DNA of 64,000 nt from Gongronella butleri. Its lineage: Eukaryota; Mucoromycota; Mucoromycetes; Mucorales; Cunninghamellaceae. Position numbers and translations under genes: made by a program. Under the pieces are notes generated by a model. It was not told the DNA's origin and made no database searches. It saw only the letters and a list, made by a program, of their open reading frames with translations. The stretch covers positions 186,001 to 250,000 of the forward strand of contig JAIWZP010000001.1 in assembly GCA_025201375.1 (NCBI GenBank), read 5' to 3'. This document shows positions 45,623 through 58,685 of the stretch, piece after piece; position 1 is the stretch's first letter, and each line of letters starts with the position of its first letter.

Positions 45623-45804
45623 GCACTCGCTGCACAAGCATTTGATCTCATGCTTTGTGATGGCGTGACGGTCTTTTGGAACAGCTTTGACCAGTTCGTT
45701 TGTGCACAAATCTTGAATAAATCTGAGATTAAGCCGTTTTAGTGTGTATTTTGATCGCCTGGAAATGGATTTCACTGGGGTAAGAATAGTGACCATTTAA
45801 ACGT

Positions 45805-46600
45805 GAATCTCCATCGTTCAGCGTTCAAATGAGCCCACCCTTGCGGAATGGTGATCACTGGATGGCGCGTACTTGACGATTTTCGAAAATGGCCATTTTT
45901 CCAAGGGGTGCAGTCGAAGACTTGAAAAATGAAAAACTTCGGTCCCCAGATCGCCATTCCATTCAACCACATGGTAATTGGCCGTTATTCATTGACAGGA
46001 AAGCACTAAAAACGAGAGGTCCATTGACTGGGTTTGACGTAAAGTGGAAAAGGCGGGATTGTCGGCCATTATTTCGCCCTAAGGCTAACTTGACGAGGAT
46101 TGGCCATCCGTGCCTCGAAATCATACCATCAGAAAGATCGCGCCCTGACGCGCTTGTGAATATGGGTGATCGGTAAAAAATAATAGCTTTGGTACATTTT
46201 GATATGAAGGCAAAAATGACACGTTTTGGGCCAAACTTCAACACCGTATCGAGTCGCGATTCCTTCGCGGTACGCACTCGCTACGCTTACTAAGTTCATG
46301 CATCGGATGTTTCTCTTGCTGATGCATGTATCAGTGCTAGTCTGTAAGGCATTCCGGAGACCCAATTCGCGAGCAAAGTTTTATCTATTTTTGCTCGTTG
46401 CTCGTCATTGAGCAGATGGATGGACGTTTTTTTTTTTTTTTTTTTGCTTCGTTCGTGGTTTCTCGCAGCGCTTCATCTTGTGCGTAAGTTTGGTCCGATT
46501 CTGGAGACCTGATTTTTCAATTTCTTCTCGGGGCCTCGAAATGGCTAGTTTTTGGATGTGCGTGCAACGCGCCCTCAATGGCCAACATCTGCTCTAAATT
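45805..46600 (+). repeat. Dispersed repeat A, copy 2
   Basis: This is the most diverged member of the three-copy family. It shares CGTTCAAATGAGCCCA, ATCACTGGATGGCGCG, AAGGGGTGCAGTCGA, CCATTGACTGGGTTTGACGT, TGACGAGGATT, ACCATCAGAAAGA and the GGAGACC-containing right part, with extra DNA in the middle. Confidence 0.7.
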
Positions 46601-48111
46601 GAGAGCGTCGCGGGTTTCTTGCTAGAAATTTCACGCAGAGACGCGTTTTGCGTCTTCACGGTGCATGTATGGTGAGTTGCACTAGATGTATTGCTAAAAA
46701 TGACGAATTTCGGATTTTCTCACGAACAACCTGATTACATTGCCACGTCATTGAACCAAAGAAAGCCGGACAAGAAAGTCCAGCAATTAAGAATTGGCGC
46801 AGTGACGGATCGTCAGCCTCGATATATGCATGACGCAAAAAAAATAAACACGAAATCGACCTCCTGGAAACAAACTTGCCGAGATCTCAAGCGATTTATT
46901 TCAAAACATGACCACGCTCACCGCCTTGCCATGCTCATTCATTTTGAAATGTCGCACACAGTGGTAGGTAGCGTCGTTGCCGAATAAAACAAGTAAAATT
47001 GGCCATTTTGGTTCCTTTTTCAGTATGTCTTCCTGAAAACGCACCCAAACAGCCTCATAGTCAAACGAGATGGACGGCGGAGACAAGGTTCTAACGATCC
47101 CCAGTGGTTTCAGCGATCGACCGAAAACCTGTTTGCAAATCAGATGACAAAATACCTCTCATTTAACGGAAACAAGAAACAACGGCGTCAAACGCGCGTT
47201 TTGTGCGCGCCATTCGTGGCAACCAAAAACTTGAGGCTGTGGAAATAGCGTATGTCTACCGTTTTTGCATATCAACAACACCCATTTAATGAAACAATGT
47301 AAAAATGCATAAGTAGAATGAAAAGACGCGTCAAAAGCGCGTCGAAAGCGCGTTTTGTTGGGCGCAATTTGTCGCAACAGCGATTGTGGTCATGGTAAAT
47401 CGTGTTCTGCCATTGTTCCCCGTCTGTCCTGATTTTCCATGACAGAAAAAAGGTATAAATGAGCCATTCATGATCGGGCTCAGCAAATGGGATGCGCCAA
47501 GTGGCGTGCGCCGGTGCGCGCAAAGGCTGGTCAAGCTGTCAAAAGAGGCATGTGACACAGTTGATCGGTACGACGGGGCAAAATCCATAACGTGCAGCTC
47601 TATTTTTAGACATTTTAGCGTGGCACAGGCCATTGTGGAATTTGAGACGATCGAGATTTCGGCGCCTCTGCCTTTTTGGCGAAACCTTGCTTTGGCCATG
47701 TGCTTAGCGCAGGGAGCAAAAGCGCTGCGCGGGGCAGGTGGCCAGGGCATTTGATTTCTTGCCCATTTTGCTCGCGCGTCAGCAGATCACGGCCGAAATG
47801 AGATGCCATGCTTTTGTTGGGTGGCTCCAATTGGTCTGATCTTGTGCAAGGTTGCATGCGCAACACTGCAAGGAAAATTAGATCAAGGCCAAAGCCGTGC
47901 ATTGGAGGGACAATGGAGGCACCATGGAGAGGCAAGTGAGCCCGATTGGCCTTTTTTTTTTATTTATTCCGTGATAGGTGAGGCGAGAGAGCGAGGTATG
48001 CGTAGACACTTGGACGTAAAAAAAAAGTGAGATGAATTGGATGGGGAATGAGAGAAGGGGAAACAGTGGAAAACAAGAAAAGAAAAAAGCGGGATGGAGG
48101 GAGAGAAAAGA
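46601..48111. other. Long intergenic region, no gene supported
   Basis: Frames here are short and unconserved. Around 47180-47260 and 47330-47400 two related blocks (GCGCGTTTTGT followed by a GCAACA-type segment) suggest a decayed tandem duplication of about 150 bp. Confidence 0.4.
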
Positions 48112-49783
48112 TCAGGTGAGATCATCGCTGGCTGACAAGATCCATTTCACCTTCCAAGGGTGCCCGCAATGCCAATATTTGGGGGTGCAGATGAATGCAG
48201 GGATCTCCTCTTCCAAATCAACGTAGCCATCGGGTCTGGACTGCCGCATGGCTTCGATATGCTGCAATGCTTTGCGTTTTTCTTCTTTGCATAAGACCCA
48301 TCGGCAATGCCGGCAAACACAGCCGCCACTCTTGTTGTATCTGTACAAAAAAAAAAGTTCTTGTCAGCGAAATCACGCGTCCATGTGCTTTTTAAAACAA
48401 GGAGAAGCCATTGACGAGAGATAAACAAATAAACAGGTCTTTTTTTTTTTTTTTTTTTTTTTGCTGATTGATGATCTCACGACTGCAAGGTCAAAAAAAA
48501 AAAAGAGGGAGGGAGGGAAAGCGCGTTTGGCTTATTTTTTTTTTTAAAAAAGAAAAAAAAACGTACCTGAGGCCACACTTGTTGCAAAGATAGCAAAAGG
48601 GCTTGCCTTTGTCGTAAAAGATCTCGTCGGATGGGAATGGCCAATTGAAAGCTTTGCGCATGCATGCCTCTGAGCTTTCTTGGCATGCCTGGCACGGGCC
48701 CTTTGAGCGTGTAGGGCGATTGGTGGAGAACGAGCTGGTTGCAATGGTCGAGACGAGCGGCTTCATATCAAATGTGAGTGTGGGCGACGATGATTCGGCG
48801 GCCATGGAAGCCGATGGCATTGGGGACGATGGCGACGGCGAGTAGCTGCTGCTGTTGCTATTATTGTTATCAATGCTGCTGTTGTTGCTATGATTTGATG
48901 GCAAATGACTGGTTGTGGTGTCGCCCGTGATGCTGGCAAGGTCTAAACGGCGATGTGCGGGCTGTTGCTGGTGTTTGGGCAGGCTGGCATGTGCTCGTGG
49001 TGTCGCTAGAGTGGTGTTGGGGGCTTGGGGCGGCGCCAAAGGCAGGGCAACGGCGTTTGCAGCCATCAATGGGGTGGTATCATCAACGTCCATGGGCAAA
49101 CAAGACGTGTGGCGCGCCGAAAAGGCGGCCTTGGTCATGGACGACGGTATGGGGGAGGAAGACGCGGAGCGCGTGGACGACGCAGGCGAATTGGAGGAAG
49201 AAAAGGCTTGCAAGCGCATTGTTTCGAGTTTTGATGTGTCTGTCTGTGTCAATGGCCGTGGTGAGCGACGTGGCAGGTGGATGATCTTTGGCATGAGGAC
49301 GCGCTCGTGTGATGAGCGGCGTTTCTCGTGCTGGATCAGGGCGGCGAATGACCTCATGTTTGACTTTTCAAGGGGTGACCAGCAAAAGACGCGATCATGT
49401 GGTTTCTGCATGGGTGATGGCGACGGGGCACACTTGCGGCGGCGTTTGATGGCGCGCGGTTGCTCATGATGGTCCGTTGTTGGCATCGAATTGGCCATGT
49501 TGTGGCTCGTAGCGCCAGTGGATGAAGAGGAAGACGTTGAAGACGATGCCAGTGGCGCACTGTCCGATGGTTTGATGGGCGAGCAGGCCGTGGGTGGCGT
49601 GGGAGGCGGCGACGCGGGAATCTGCGCCGGTTCCTCCTCTTCTTCCTCGTAATCGTCGTGAACCAGCTCGGGCGGCGACAAAATCAAGTAATCAGGGGCG
49701 GGGCGCGACGATCCCTTCATCGGTGCATGAGGAGGTTGAGAATACGATGCAGCTCGGTAATTCGGCCAAGCACTAAAGGTCAT
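48112..49783 (-). CDS. GATA-like zinc-finger transcription factor
   Basis: Two exons (49783-48567, 48340-48112; 226-bp intron) give about 481 residues. The first 345 residues are low-complexity, with an acidic DDYEEEEEEP patch, Pro runs and poly-Ser/Asn. A short basic AIKRRRKCAPSP could serve as a nuclear signal. The zinc region lies at about 360-430: CQACQESSEAC, then CNKCGLRYNKSGG, CVCRHCRWVLCKEEKRK. The intron splits the CNxCGLR-Y block. The loop between the first Cys pair and CNKC is about 32 residues, longer than the 17-18 of a classical GATA finger, and a second Cys pair follows. Such extended fingers occur in early-diverging fungi. DNA binding is likely, but the target site is unknown. 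Confidence 0.78.
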
Positions 49784-52778
49784 TGAAAAGCAGCCAGGTG
49801 ATGACGGATGACTAGATCAACGAAAAAAAAAAAAAAAAAATGCGAAAAGGAAGGGGAAAAAATGCGATCAGAACCAAAACGATCACTTTTTTAGGTCTAG
49901 CATCTTGGCCACTGTGGAAAGAAAAAAAGTACCTAATTCGCGAAAGAAAAGTGGTGTGAGTCTCCTGGATCAGCATCAAAACAATCAAACAATCAAACAA
50001 TCAAACAATCAAAAACGAAAAAAATGGTTTTCCCGCCTCAATGTGGCCGATGAATGAGGGGAAAGGGGGAGGGGCGCGCGCACGCGCCGAAATTGGGCTG
50101 ATCGTGCTCAACCGGCTCGGCCATTAAGGAGCAAAAAAGGGAGCGGGTGATGTCATGGTGCTAAGCACCCAGGACTGCGGATTGGGACTCACCTTGTTTG
50201 TTTTTCTTGTTTTTTTCAGAGAAAAGGTGAAAAGGGGACAAGAAAAGGAGAGAGGAGGAAAACGCGCTAAAGAAAGGAATGGAGGAGAAAGAAGAAGAAA
50301 AAGAAGCAGAAAAGAAGAAGAAGAAGAAGAAATGCCAAGTAAAATGTAATTGACCTCATCACACTTTAAAGACATGTGCTTGAAACGCCGAAGCTTTTTG
50401 CTTTGTGCGGATCGAGTCTTGTTTTTTTTGGGGGGAGGAGGAGGGGGAGGGGGGGACATCCGATGAGCGATGCGTGGAACCAGTGACAGCAGACCTGCAA
50501 TGTGCCACATTATCGATTTGCCAGGATCACGCAGCAAAAAACAAAAAAAAAATCGAGAATCGGCCAAGATGGTCCCCATGGAGCGCGGGATCATGGAACG
50601 CACTGCGCCATTGACCTGGTCCCCTATCACTTTTTTTTTGTTTATGTTTCTTGTGTTTTGAGTGGGGATTTCACACCCTTTTTCGCGCGTCGACGCAGCA
50701 ACATCACACACAGTCCTTTTTGCTCGATTTTATTTTGGGAGAACGAGCATCAGCTTCTGCTTCCCTGTTTCGCGTATTACAAAACAAATGTGAACCGCGG
50801 ATTGGGGGGAAAAGGGGGGAGACGCATCTTTTTGAAACAATCTGACAGTCTCTTTCCCCCCCCCTCAATGGAATCAAGCATGATACGCGCTTTTGCGTAA
50901 ATCAAATCTGCCATTGACAGTGTTGTGTTGATGCACGGGAAGCAAACAGCGCGCAATCCGCACGAATGCGTCTTTTTTGCTGCACAATTGGGACTACCCC
51001 TTTTTTTTTTTTCTCTCTCTCATTCTCCCGGCGGCCGACACTTTTCTGATTTGGAATTGGCTGCCTTTCATTGTTCCAATCCGCTCGGCGCTTGCGATTT
51101 TATTTTATTTTGTTGTTCTCTCCCCCCCCCCGAATCCAATTGTGGCTCCATCTCTCAAAGGGGGAGAAACACATGGCAATTCGGTCCCTGGTACACTGCA
51201 TCTAGCGCAAAAAGCTTACATTGGCAAGGTGACACAAAACCCCTTGGGGGAGATCGAAAAAAAAAAGAGAGCAATTGCGCTGAAAAAACTCGGCATAATG
51301 GAACTTCCTAGCTTTCGCCACGCGTTGATTGGCAAGCGGCATATTGCGACGCCGAAGATCCGAGCTGCAGGGCTTGCGCGTCTTCTTGTTTGGGCTTAGG
51401 ATGTGCGCGCCAACGGCCAATTTTTTTGATTTTCTCGTGTTCCCCCCACCTTTCTTTGCAAATCAAATTGTCGCTGACGTATGAGGCTCTTTTCAACAGA
51501 TCGGCACTGCCCCAATATTGCGGGCAGCCATGGCGCCTGTCCTGTTTTGGAAAAAAAAGCATTAGGTGGTAGTGTCTAGGCGGCAAATCCCGTCTTTTGG
51601 GTGCCTGATCCGCGCAAAAGTGAATCTTGGTGCGATTTACACACGAATCTGTGCCATTGGCTTTTTTTTTCCACTCCAATGACCTTGATCTAGCTGAAAC
51701 AACTCCCTTTTAAACGCGTCTTTTTGCTTTACTTTTGGCGGTGTGGCGCGCCTTTTTTTAGTCGCTTTTCGTCGTGAACCCCTCGTCGTTCTCATTCTCA
51801 TTCCAATGTGCTGGCTCTGTCGCCGCGACATTGTTGGAAATTCCTGCCCATTCCCGCTTTTTCCACGCCGAGAGTTGACTCTCCCCCCCCATCGGTGCTC
51901 ACGCCGTAAATAAAAAAGCTTAATTTCGCCTACCAATGAAATCGGCGACTCTATTTTGCAATGTACCCCTTTTGCTCGGCAAAAATGAGAAACAAAAAAT
52001 AGAGCCACCTGGCACGACGCACCCCCCGCGATGCACCTGCCACAACCTTGGGGGAGGGGAAACGCATTGACAGAGCGGGGGTGGCGGTGGGGGAACAATG
52101 AGCCCCTGGTCAGATTCTTTTTTTTCGCGGTTAATGAGGGCGCAGGCGTGAGCAACGGCGACACGCGCGGCAATTGATGTCTGTCTCTCGGCAAATCATG
52201 ACCCATTGTACTCGGTAAGACCCGATCCCATCGTCGGCCAAGGAGGGGCGAAATTGGGGGGGAGAATAAAAAGAGAAAAGGCTTCGAAAGAAGCCTGAGA
52301 TGCAGCTCATGGCGGGACAATGCGCTCGCTCAGCAAAACAACAAGCATAGTAGCGCCACGGGTGAAGATTTAGCGCGTCGCGTTTGGCAAAAGAGATCAA
52401 GGCGGGCCATCAGGGCGCGCAATTGAGTGTCCATGCAGCCCGAATCTTGGCCATCTTCCTTTTACGCCACTTATTTACGCGATCATGCATCTGGGAGAAC
52501 CCAGGTTTGGGCAAAAGACGGCGAAACCATTGGCATCGATGCCAATGGGGGAGCAAATGGCCATGACAACGACGGCGTGTCACAGCAATGGATGCTCCCC
52601 CCAAAACGCCATCACGAGGCGGGACTGCATACTTTTTTTTTTTATGCTGTGATTTTCTCTTGGCAAGCGTTTCACGGTCCACTAAAACAAGCAGGTCCTT
52701 GATCTGACCCGAAACATTGGATAAAAAATCAAAGCGCGTGCTTTTAGTGACGTGAATTGCGATTATTAAAGCAAAAAT
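49784..52778. other. Three-kilobase region without a recognisable gene
   Basis: I searched both strands and found only low-complexity frames. Features are a poly-A run near 49820, tandem CAATCAAACAAT near 49980-50010, a GAAGAAG purine block at 50270-50330, and poly-C/G runs near 50430 and 50850. The left part includes the promoter of the GATA-like gene. A fast-evolving or non-coding gene cannot be excluded. Confidence 0.4.
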
Positions 52779-53365
52779 CTACGCAACAAGACGGAGACCA
52801 TAACGCGCCACCATGACAAGGCTACAAAAGAAAGACAAACAACGCGAGTGAGATGCAAAAATCGTGGGAGATGAACGTGCTTCGTGATCAGGACCCAACA
52901 TGAAGCGATGGGGGGCCAAAAAAGCTGGAATTCGGTTCATTGGCGCACAAAAACTCACCTGAGAACAGATACAAGGCCCGCGGGCATGAATTTGCCGCTC
53001 TTCGAGAACCGCACGCCCATGACAATCAGCAACGCAAGGCACACCACTATGCAATAGCATCAAAAGAACATGAATCACCCGGATGTGCCACTTTTTAATC
53101 GCATTTTTTTCGTGTTTACCAAAAGAAAACGCGACATTGCGAGGGTCACGAGACACGAGATAAGCACCATAAGCACTGAGCGAGCCGAAGGTGGTGCTGG
53201 CGACGAGCGACGCCACGCTGCCGGCTGCAAAAGAAGAGAATTGAGCGCTGTGCGCTCCTCAAAGCGTGGTTTTTTTTATTTTTTGGCCTTCTTACCCTTG
53301 ACATAGCCAACAATACCACCGCTGAACACGAGCAAGCTGTAAAGGTAGCCAAGGTAGTCTGTCAT
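52779..53365 (-). CDS. TMEM14 family small membrane protein
   Basis: Four exons (53365-53296, 53224-53120, 53046-52959, 52821-52779) join in phase to 101 residues, the usual family length. The N-terminus MTDYLGYLYSLLVFSGGIVG, then GYVKAGSVASLVASTTFGSL, YLVSRDPRNVAFSFG, the GVRFSKSGKFMPAGLV block and a last span ending in YGLRLVA match TMEM14/Tmh11. The family has four short membrane spans and is found in mitochondrial or ER membranes. In animals TMEM14C moves protoporphyrinogen IX, and yeast relatives have been tied to fatty acid export. Which substrate applies here is unknown. Confidence 0.9.
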
Positions 53366-54990
53366 TCTGTAAAGGTTCTGGTTGAAAACGCGAAAGACGA
53401 AAAAAAAAAAAAAACAATTATGAGCGGTCAGCTTGCCACCGAATCGACCCTCTTCCTTGTCGCATATTCTCAGCTCAAGGGCGCGGCCTAAGGGACAAGC
53501 AGCCATCTCTTTTGGTGCATGCACATACCAAAAAGTCGAAAAAAGTTGAAAAAATGAGGAGACAAAAGACGGCAATGGGCCAAACGAAAAATGAAACAGC
53601 GCCCCAGTTTCGCCTGTGCGCTTGTGTGTTGTGCCTCGTGGCCTGTGCTGCGCTCAATGAGCCAGGGCAGTGCATTTTGGGGCACGCTCATTCAACAAAA
53701 ACATCCATCACACATCAAAAACACATCAAAGCACTCTTTCATCTTTGCCATTGAACAAAGGCAATAGACAACCCTGCCATTGCGCCACGCGGCCACCATT
53801 CCATTCAAATGGAAAAGGGAAAAGGGCACAAAAGTCGTGCCCGGGGCTTCATTTGCCGTGAAAGCGGGCACAAAAAGTGAAATTTGACGCGCATGTGTCG
53901 AATCACGCGCTTCATTGGCGCGTAGAAAGGACGGCAATGGCTAGTCAGAGCCGCATCTTGTTCCGAGCGAGCCCATTGACAAGATAGTCCTGAGGTTCAG
54001 CATCGTTCACCAGGCACTGAGGAATTGGAATCGAAATTGGCACGCGAGTGGCGCCATTGTGCTGATTGGTGCGCGTCTCGGCGCACCGGCAACGTTCCCG
54101 TCCATCCGTTCTGCCGGTGCGCAGTCTCTGTGTGTTTGTTTATGCGCGTGGTGTTCGTTGCACAGTGCTGAAACGAGGGCATTTTCTCCAAACGGGCTGA
54201 AAACCAAGAAGTACATGTAAAAATAACAAGACAATAATCCGGTCTACGCGCCACACTCACAAGGGATGCCAAGAAGGAAACCTGGCGCTGCCCGCTGGAC
54301 AAAAATGGACGTATTCCAGCCCAAATGCAGATCGGTCCGCCTTGTCTGTGTTTTGATTCGGTGCGCTTACTCGATTGCGTTGCTGTCCAATGGATCACGC
54401 ACAGAAGAAAATGGAAGTGTTGCACCTGTCGACCTTTGCTGAGCAGCACCAATTGGGGGATTTCGTGCCTTTCCGTGGCCATCTGCCATCCGTTTGTTCT
54501 CGACTCGTCACATGCCTCGATCTTGCATGGACCAAGAACGAAGACGTGACATCGCGGCCTCCTTCAATGTGCCTTTTCTGGCATGGCGGCGACGTCTTGC
54601 GCTTAAAAACGAGGCGGCGTTTTTTTTGGCAACCTAAAAATGGATCGTCGGTGCGAAACTTAAAAAAGGGCTTTTTTTGCTGTCGCCTGTTCTCTCATCT
54701 GGATGACCCTCGTGTAAGAGACAAGGATCATCTTGCGGTGCTTTGTTGCCGAGGACAATTGCAGCATAAAAAAAGAAAAAAAAAGGGGGGGAGGGTAAAT
54801 GGATTTTAGCCACATCACGGTCATTTTGCCAAGACGCACAGAGAGCGAGCATGTACCAAATAAGGTGTGGGGTGCACAAAAAAAAGGGGTCGGCGAACCA
54901 AAGCTCATCTAATAAAAGGTAAATTTTCCTGAAAGATGAGTTTTTTTCATTCTCGTCTTTTTTACCTTTCTCACTCACAAAAAAAAAATC
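53366..54990. other. Intergenic region, TMEM14 to CYSTM gene
   Basis: The TMEM14 promoter lies on the left and a T/A-rich leader for the CYSTM gene lies on the right (54930-54990). The short frames between show no conserved motif. Confidence 0.4.
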
Positions 54991-55479
54991 ATGTCGTATC
55001 AACCCCAAGGTGGTTATTATCAACAGCAGCCGTACTCAAACGCCCCACCTCCTCCTCAACCTGGCTACTATCAACAGCCCGGCTATTATCAGCCTTCGTA
55101 AGAAAACAAAGAGCCCAGGGACACGGAGCAGCCTGCTGACAGCTCGTTTCGCATTTTTTTCCCTTTTTTTTTTTTTTTACTCCCTTTAGGCCTGCTCCTC
55201 AGACCGTGATTGTGCAACAGCCCCCTCCACAAAAGGATGACGACTTTTGCTGCGCTTTGTAAGTAAACTTGGATGATCTGTTGGGGAAGGGTATCGTGTT
55301 GAAGAGGAATGTGCAATTGCACGACGGTTTGATACCAGAGTCAGGGAAAAAGGGCAATGATACGGCGTGTAACATGAGGACTGACGAATGAAACCTTTTT
55401 TTTTCTTGGTTTTTTTTTTCTTTTTTGCAGCTGTACCGGCATGCTCTGCTGCTGTTGTTTGGAAGAATGCTGTTGTTGA
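54991..55479 (+). CDS. CYSTM-type cysteine-rich membrane peptide
   Basis: Three exons (54991-55097, 55190-55258, 55431-55479) give 74 residues. The first half consists of Tyr/Gln/Pro repeats (GGYYQQQPY, QPGYYQQPGYYQPS). The C-terminus is a CYSTM module: DDDFCCALFCTGMLCCCCLEECCC. The last intron cuts inside this module in phase 2, so the Cys-rich end is encoded by a 49-bp exon. CYSTM peptides attach to membranes through a cysteine-laden helix, sit in the plasma membrane and are linked to metal and toxic-compound stress. Its targets are unknown. Confidence 0.85.
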
Positions 55480-57266
55480 TGCGACGGATGGCAATGACGA
55501 CTTGTAGACGATACGCATGCCCGGCAAAGATGATAGATTTAATGCCCATATTCCACTTTTCCGATCCCTTTCTATATTTTTTCTTCACCCGCCCTTCCTC
55601 CCCTCTTTGTCTTGACGACATTAACCTTGTATTCTACCATTAAAGAGCTCTGCAGCCATGACATTAGTTGGTTGCCGATTCCCTGGCCGAGACAACCTGT
55701 ATTCATACCGGTGTGCTTGATTTCCTTTTCCTGCTTGGCGACACATGCCGTGGCCAATCATCTTTGACGCACGAGACGACCCGCAGGTTCGCAACAGGAA
55801 GTGCGGACTGCATGGCAATGCGTTCTCGCTTGGCATTCGCTTTCCGACTATCTCGCTTTCTCGCTTTTTTTGTTCTTTTGACGAATTTCGCGTTTGGCCA
55901 CATACGATGAATAAGTATTATCTTTGATCCCTGTGAGCATTTGATGTACGGGTTGTGCAATTTAAGAACGGAGCCTGAAAAGTGGCACTTTCAAGCAGAT
56001 GTGAAATTACGACAAACGACTTTTTTTTTCGTAAAACTATGGCCTCTTTTAGCAGCTGTCAGCAAGGATAACCATCATCAATTCGTCGGATAAAGCCACA
56101 TAAAAAGAACATGCTTTTATGCAAACGAAGCAACCCCACATGGCCACAATTTAAAAATCACGCTTGAAATTCATTTTTCCAGATGCAATGCGTCAAAAGG
56201 CAACATTGCTGGGACACACCGAATGCGCACGGCCACATCCAATCGTCGAGAGAACCAAGGCGCCATGACAGCTCTACTGTATGAAAATGATGTATTGCGG
56301 CTGGATGCCAAGCGAAAAATCGCAAGAATTAGCTCGTTTTCCAAACGCTCGGCGTCTTTGGCTATTTCCATGGATCTCGGCACACGAGCTCCCTTCTCGC
56401 CATGATCGCATTCCTCTATATTTGAGCTCAAATTGACGACATTTAGCCATTGGAAGCAAAATAGAGTAATAATTTCGTAGTTTTGTTAAAACTGAGGCAT
56501 CCTTTTTTTTGGGCGACCTCGTGGGCAGTAAAAATGTAGCCGTCCGGATCGCTGGCAATTGAGAAGGATTACTTTATAAAATGGAACGCAAAATGCAAAA
56601 AGTGTGAATTTGCTTCTTTTACTTGACAGGGCCGCGTTTTATGACTTGACAAGGCGCTCAGCTCCAAGCAACCAAATTGCTGTCCACGATGCGTTCTTGT
56701 CTATTGGATTAACCATTGAGAAATTTGTCTAGCGGGAAAGGCAACACAAACACAATCGATTTCTTTTTGCTATTCTGTATAATCATCTTTGCTTTGCATA
56801 GCGGAAGTGATCCGTGCTCTGCGCGCCTCTACCTGCTGCTTCTTGCCAGTCATCAATTTGCCAAAATTTGAACACTCTCAGAGGAGTATTGAAGCTACAA
56901 TGTATGAAAAAAGTCGCATTTTACCATTTAATGCATTTCACACCGCCAATTCCGTGATGGCGTATAGATTGGAAATGAGGATGCACGTTGAGTACAAGAT
57001 TTGCTCCAGTTTTGCTGCTTGCATCTTGTCGTCAACCCGCGAATTGGCCGCCCAAATTGCCTGTGGAGCACGGATGTGCGGGGGTTGAAGCTGCAATGCA
57101 AATTGTCTTCTTTTTTTTGTGATTTGATCCTTTCCAATTTTTCCTTTTTTTCCCCTTGCTCTTTCCCTTTTCCCGCTCTTTTTTCAAGCACTGGTTTCGC
57201 TCCCCTTCCTTTCTCTCTCCCTCTTTTTTTTTCTTTTTTTCTTTTTTTCTGTTAAAACGTTGAAGC
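55480..57266. other. Intergenic region, no gene recognised
   Basis: This region is AT-rich with poly-T. From about 57110 the sequence turns into a long CT-rich leader for the following gene. Confidence 0.4.
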
Positions 57267-58685
57267 ATGTTCCACCAAAGGTGTTTTGGGACTCGCTTCA
57301 ATGTGGTGGGGCTATTGTTTGTGTGCAGTGCACTCTTTTTTTTATCGGCATTCTTGCCAAACTCTTCGGTGCGGCCATCTCCCTCTGCTGCTGGCGGGCC
57401 GGCCGCGGCTCCACCACGACTGGCCAACCTCGTGCCTCAGCCGCCTGGCAAACACAGCCGATTCCATGATCTTGCTCGGCTGCGACTCGTTTACTCTGCG
57501 CTCGGCCATGTGCGATTGGGGTATGTGGCGAATCGCACGCCCGACTATGACACACCACCGTTATTGATCATCCAGACATGCTCGTCGGCCGAGATGCATT
57601 GTGGCACGTGGGGCCAGCGTCTCCTGGACATGATGCATGCTTATTTTTTCTCAATGCTGACGGAAGGCAGCGCCTTTGCCTGGGAAATCACTTGGCCACT
57701 CGATCTCAACCACTATTTTGAAGCGAATCCAGGCTATATGAGGCTGCCGTCCAATCACGGCCATCAATACATTCGACAGCTCGGCGACAAGGGCCTGGCG
57801 CACCAATTCGCACGCAAGGGCAAGGATGTGATGCGTGTCGACCCAGAAACGGACTATGTGCAGCTGTACAAGAGCGAACAAGACAAAAGCAAAAAGGTCA
57901 CCATTCTCGAAACGGTTCATTGGCAGCGCGACACGTTTGCCGCTCTTTCTTCGTCTTCCACCATGGACCGCTTGCGCGGCAAATACCGATTGAATGAATT
58001 GAATCAATCCGAATGGTTCTGGATCATGTATCGCCTGCTTCTCAACCCGAATCCCTGGCTCGCCGACAAGCTTGCGCCCTACGCAAGCCTTATGGGCGGC
58101 TCGGTGCGCCTGGGCGACTCGGTGTCGCTGCGCGAAGGCGGCAACCAGGTCCAACCCGAGATTGCATCGCAATGGTTCCGTGTCGGTGTGCGCGTCGTCG
58201 ATGAAAACGATGTTAATGGGTCGCCCATGGACGACAGGCAGATTTCATGCCTCTGGACACGCATTGACCAGCTGTGTCGCGAGAGCGGCAAGCCCCAATG
58301 CCACGTGTTCCTCTCGGCAACCTCTGCAGACCTCATGGCACGCGTCAAAAACCTTCGTCCAGCAACAAAGCCCGCCGTTGCCGCCAAAGACGGCGATCGT
58401 GCGTCACCGTCGCTTTTCATTCACACGCTTGCCGACACGTTCCCCTACACCACATGGGAATCAACATCGCAAGAGGTCCGAACAGGCTTGTTTGGCGCGT
58501 CAGAGGACCAGCTCAAGACCGCGTATGCGCGCCCCGTCATGGATTGGATGATCCTTTCAAGAATGGACTACCTCGTGGGCTTGGATCTTGATGATGATAT
58601 CAAAACGGCCGCATGGGCCGCGCAGGTGAACACCGATCTCCTGAGCAAACAAACATGTCAATTCCACCAACTCGCTTCCTGGTGA
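57267..58685 (+). CDS. Type II membrane glycosyltransferase-like protein
   Basis: This single exon encodes 472 residues. A short Arg-containing N-terminus is followed by one signal-anchor span (about 12-30, NVVGLLFVCSALFFLSAFLP) and a Pro/Ala stem, the layout of Golgi type II glycosyltransferases. The lumenal part has CGTWGQRLLDMMHAYFFSML near 112-131, which resembles the nucleotide-sugar motif CxGxGDRLxG of fucosyltransferase-like families, except that Asp is Gln. Later come SQWFRVGVRVVDEND, SATSADLMARVK and a final VMDWMILSRMDYLVG, the usual C-terminal helix with SxF/MS-type residues. A fucosyltransferase-type fold is likely. The exact donor and acceptor cannot be read from sequence. It shares no intron with its neighbours. 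Confidence 0.72.
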   Translation: MFHQRCFGTRFNVVGLLFVCSALFFLSAFLPNSSVRPSPSAAGGPAAAPPRLANLVPQPPGKHSRFHDLARLRLVYSALGHVRLGYVANRTPDYDTPPLLIIQTCSSAEMHCGTWGQRLLDMMHAYFFSMLTEGSAFAWEITWPLDLNHYFEANPGYMRLPSNHGHQYIRQLGDKGLAHQFARKGKDVMRVDPETDYVQLYKSEQDKSKKVTILETVHWQRDTFAALSSSSTMDRLRGKYRLNELNQSEWFWIMYRLLLNPNPWLADKLAPYASLMGGSVRLGDSVSLREGGNQVQPEIASQWFRVGVRVVDENDVNGSPMDDRQISCLWTRIDQLCRESGKPQCHVFLSATSADLMARVKNLRPATKPAVAAKDGDRASPSLFIHTLADTFPYTTWESTSQEVRTGLFGASEDQLKTAYARPVMDWMILSRMDYLVGLDLDDDIKTAAWAAQVNTDLLSKQTCQFHQLASW

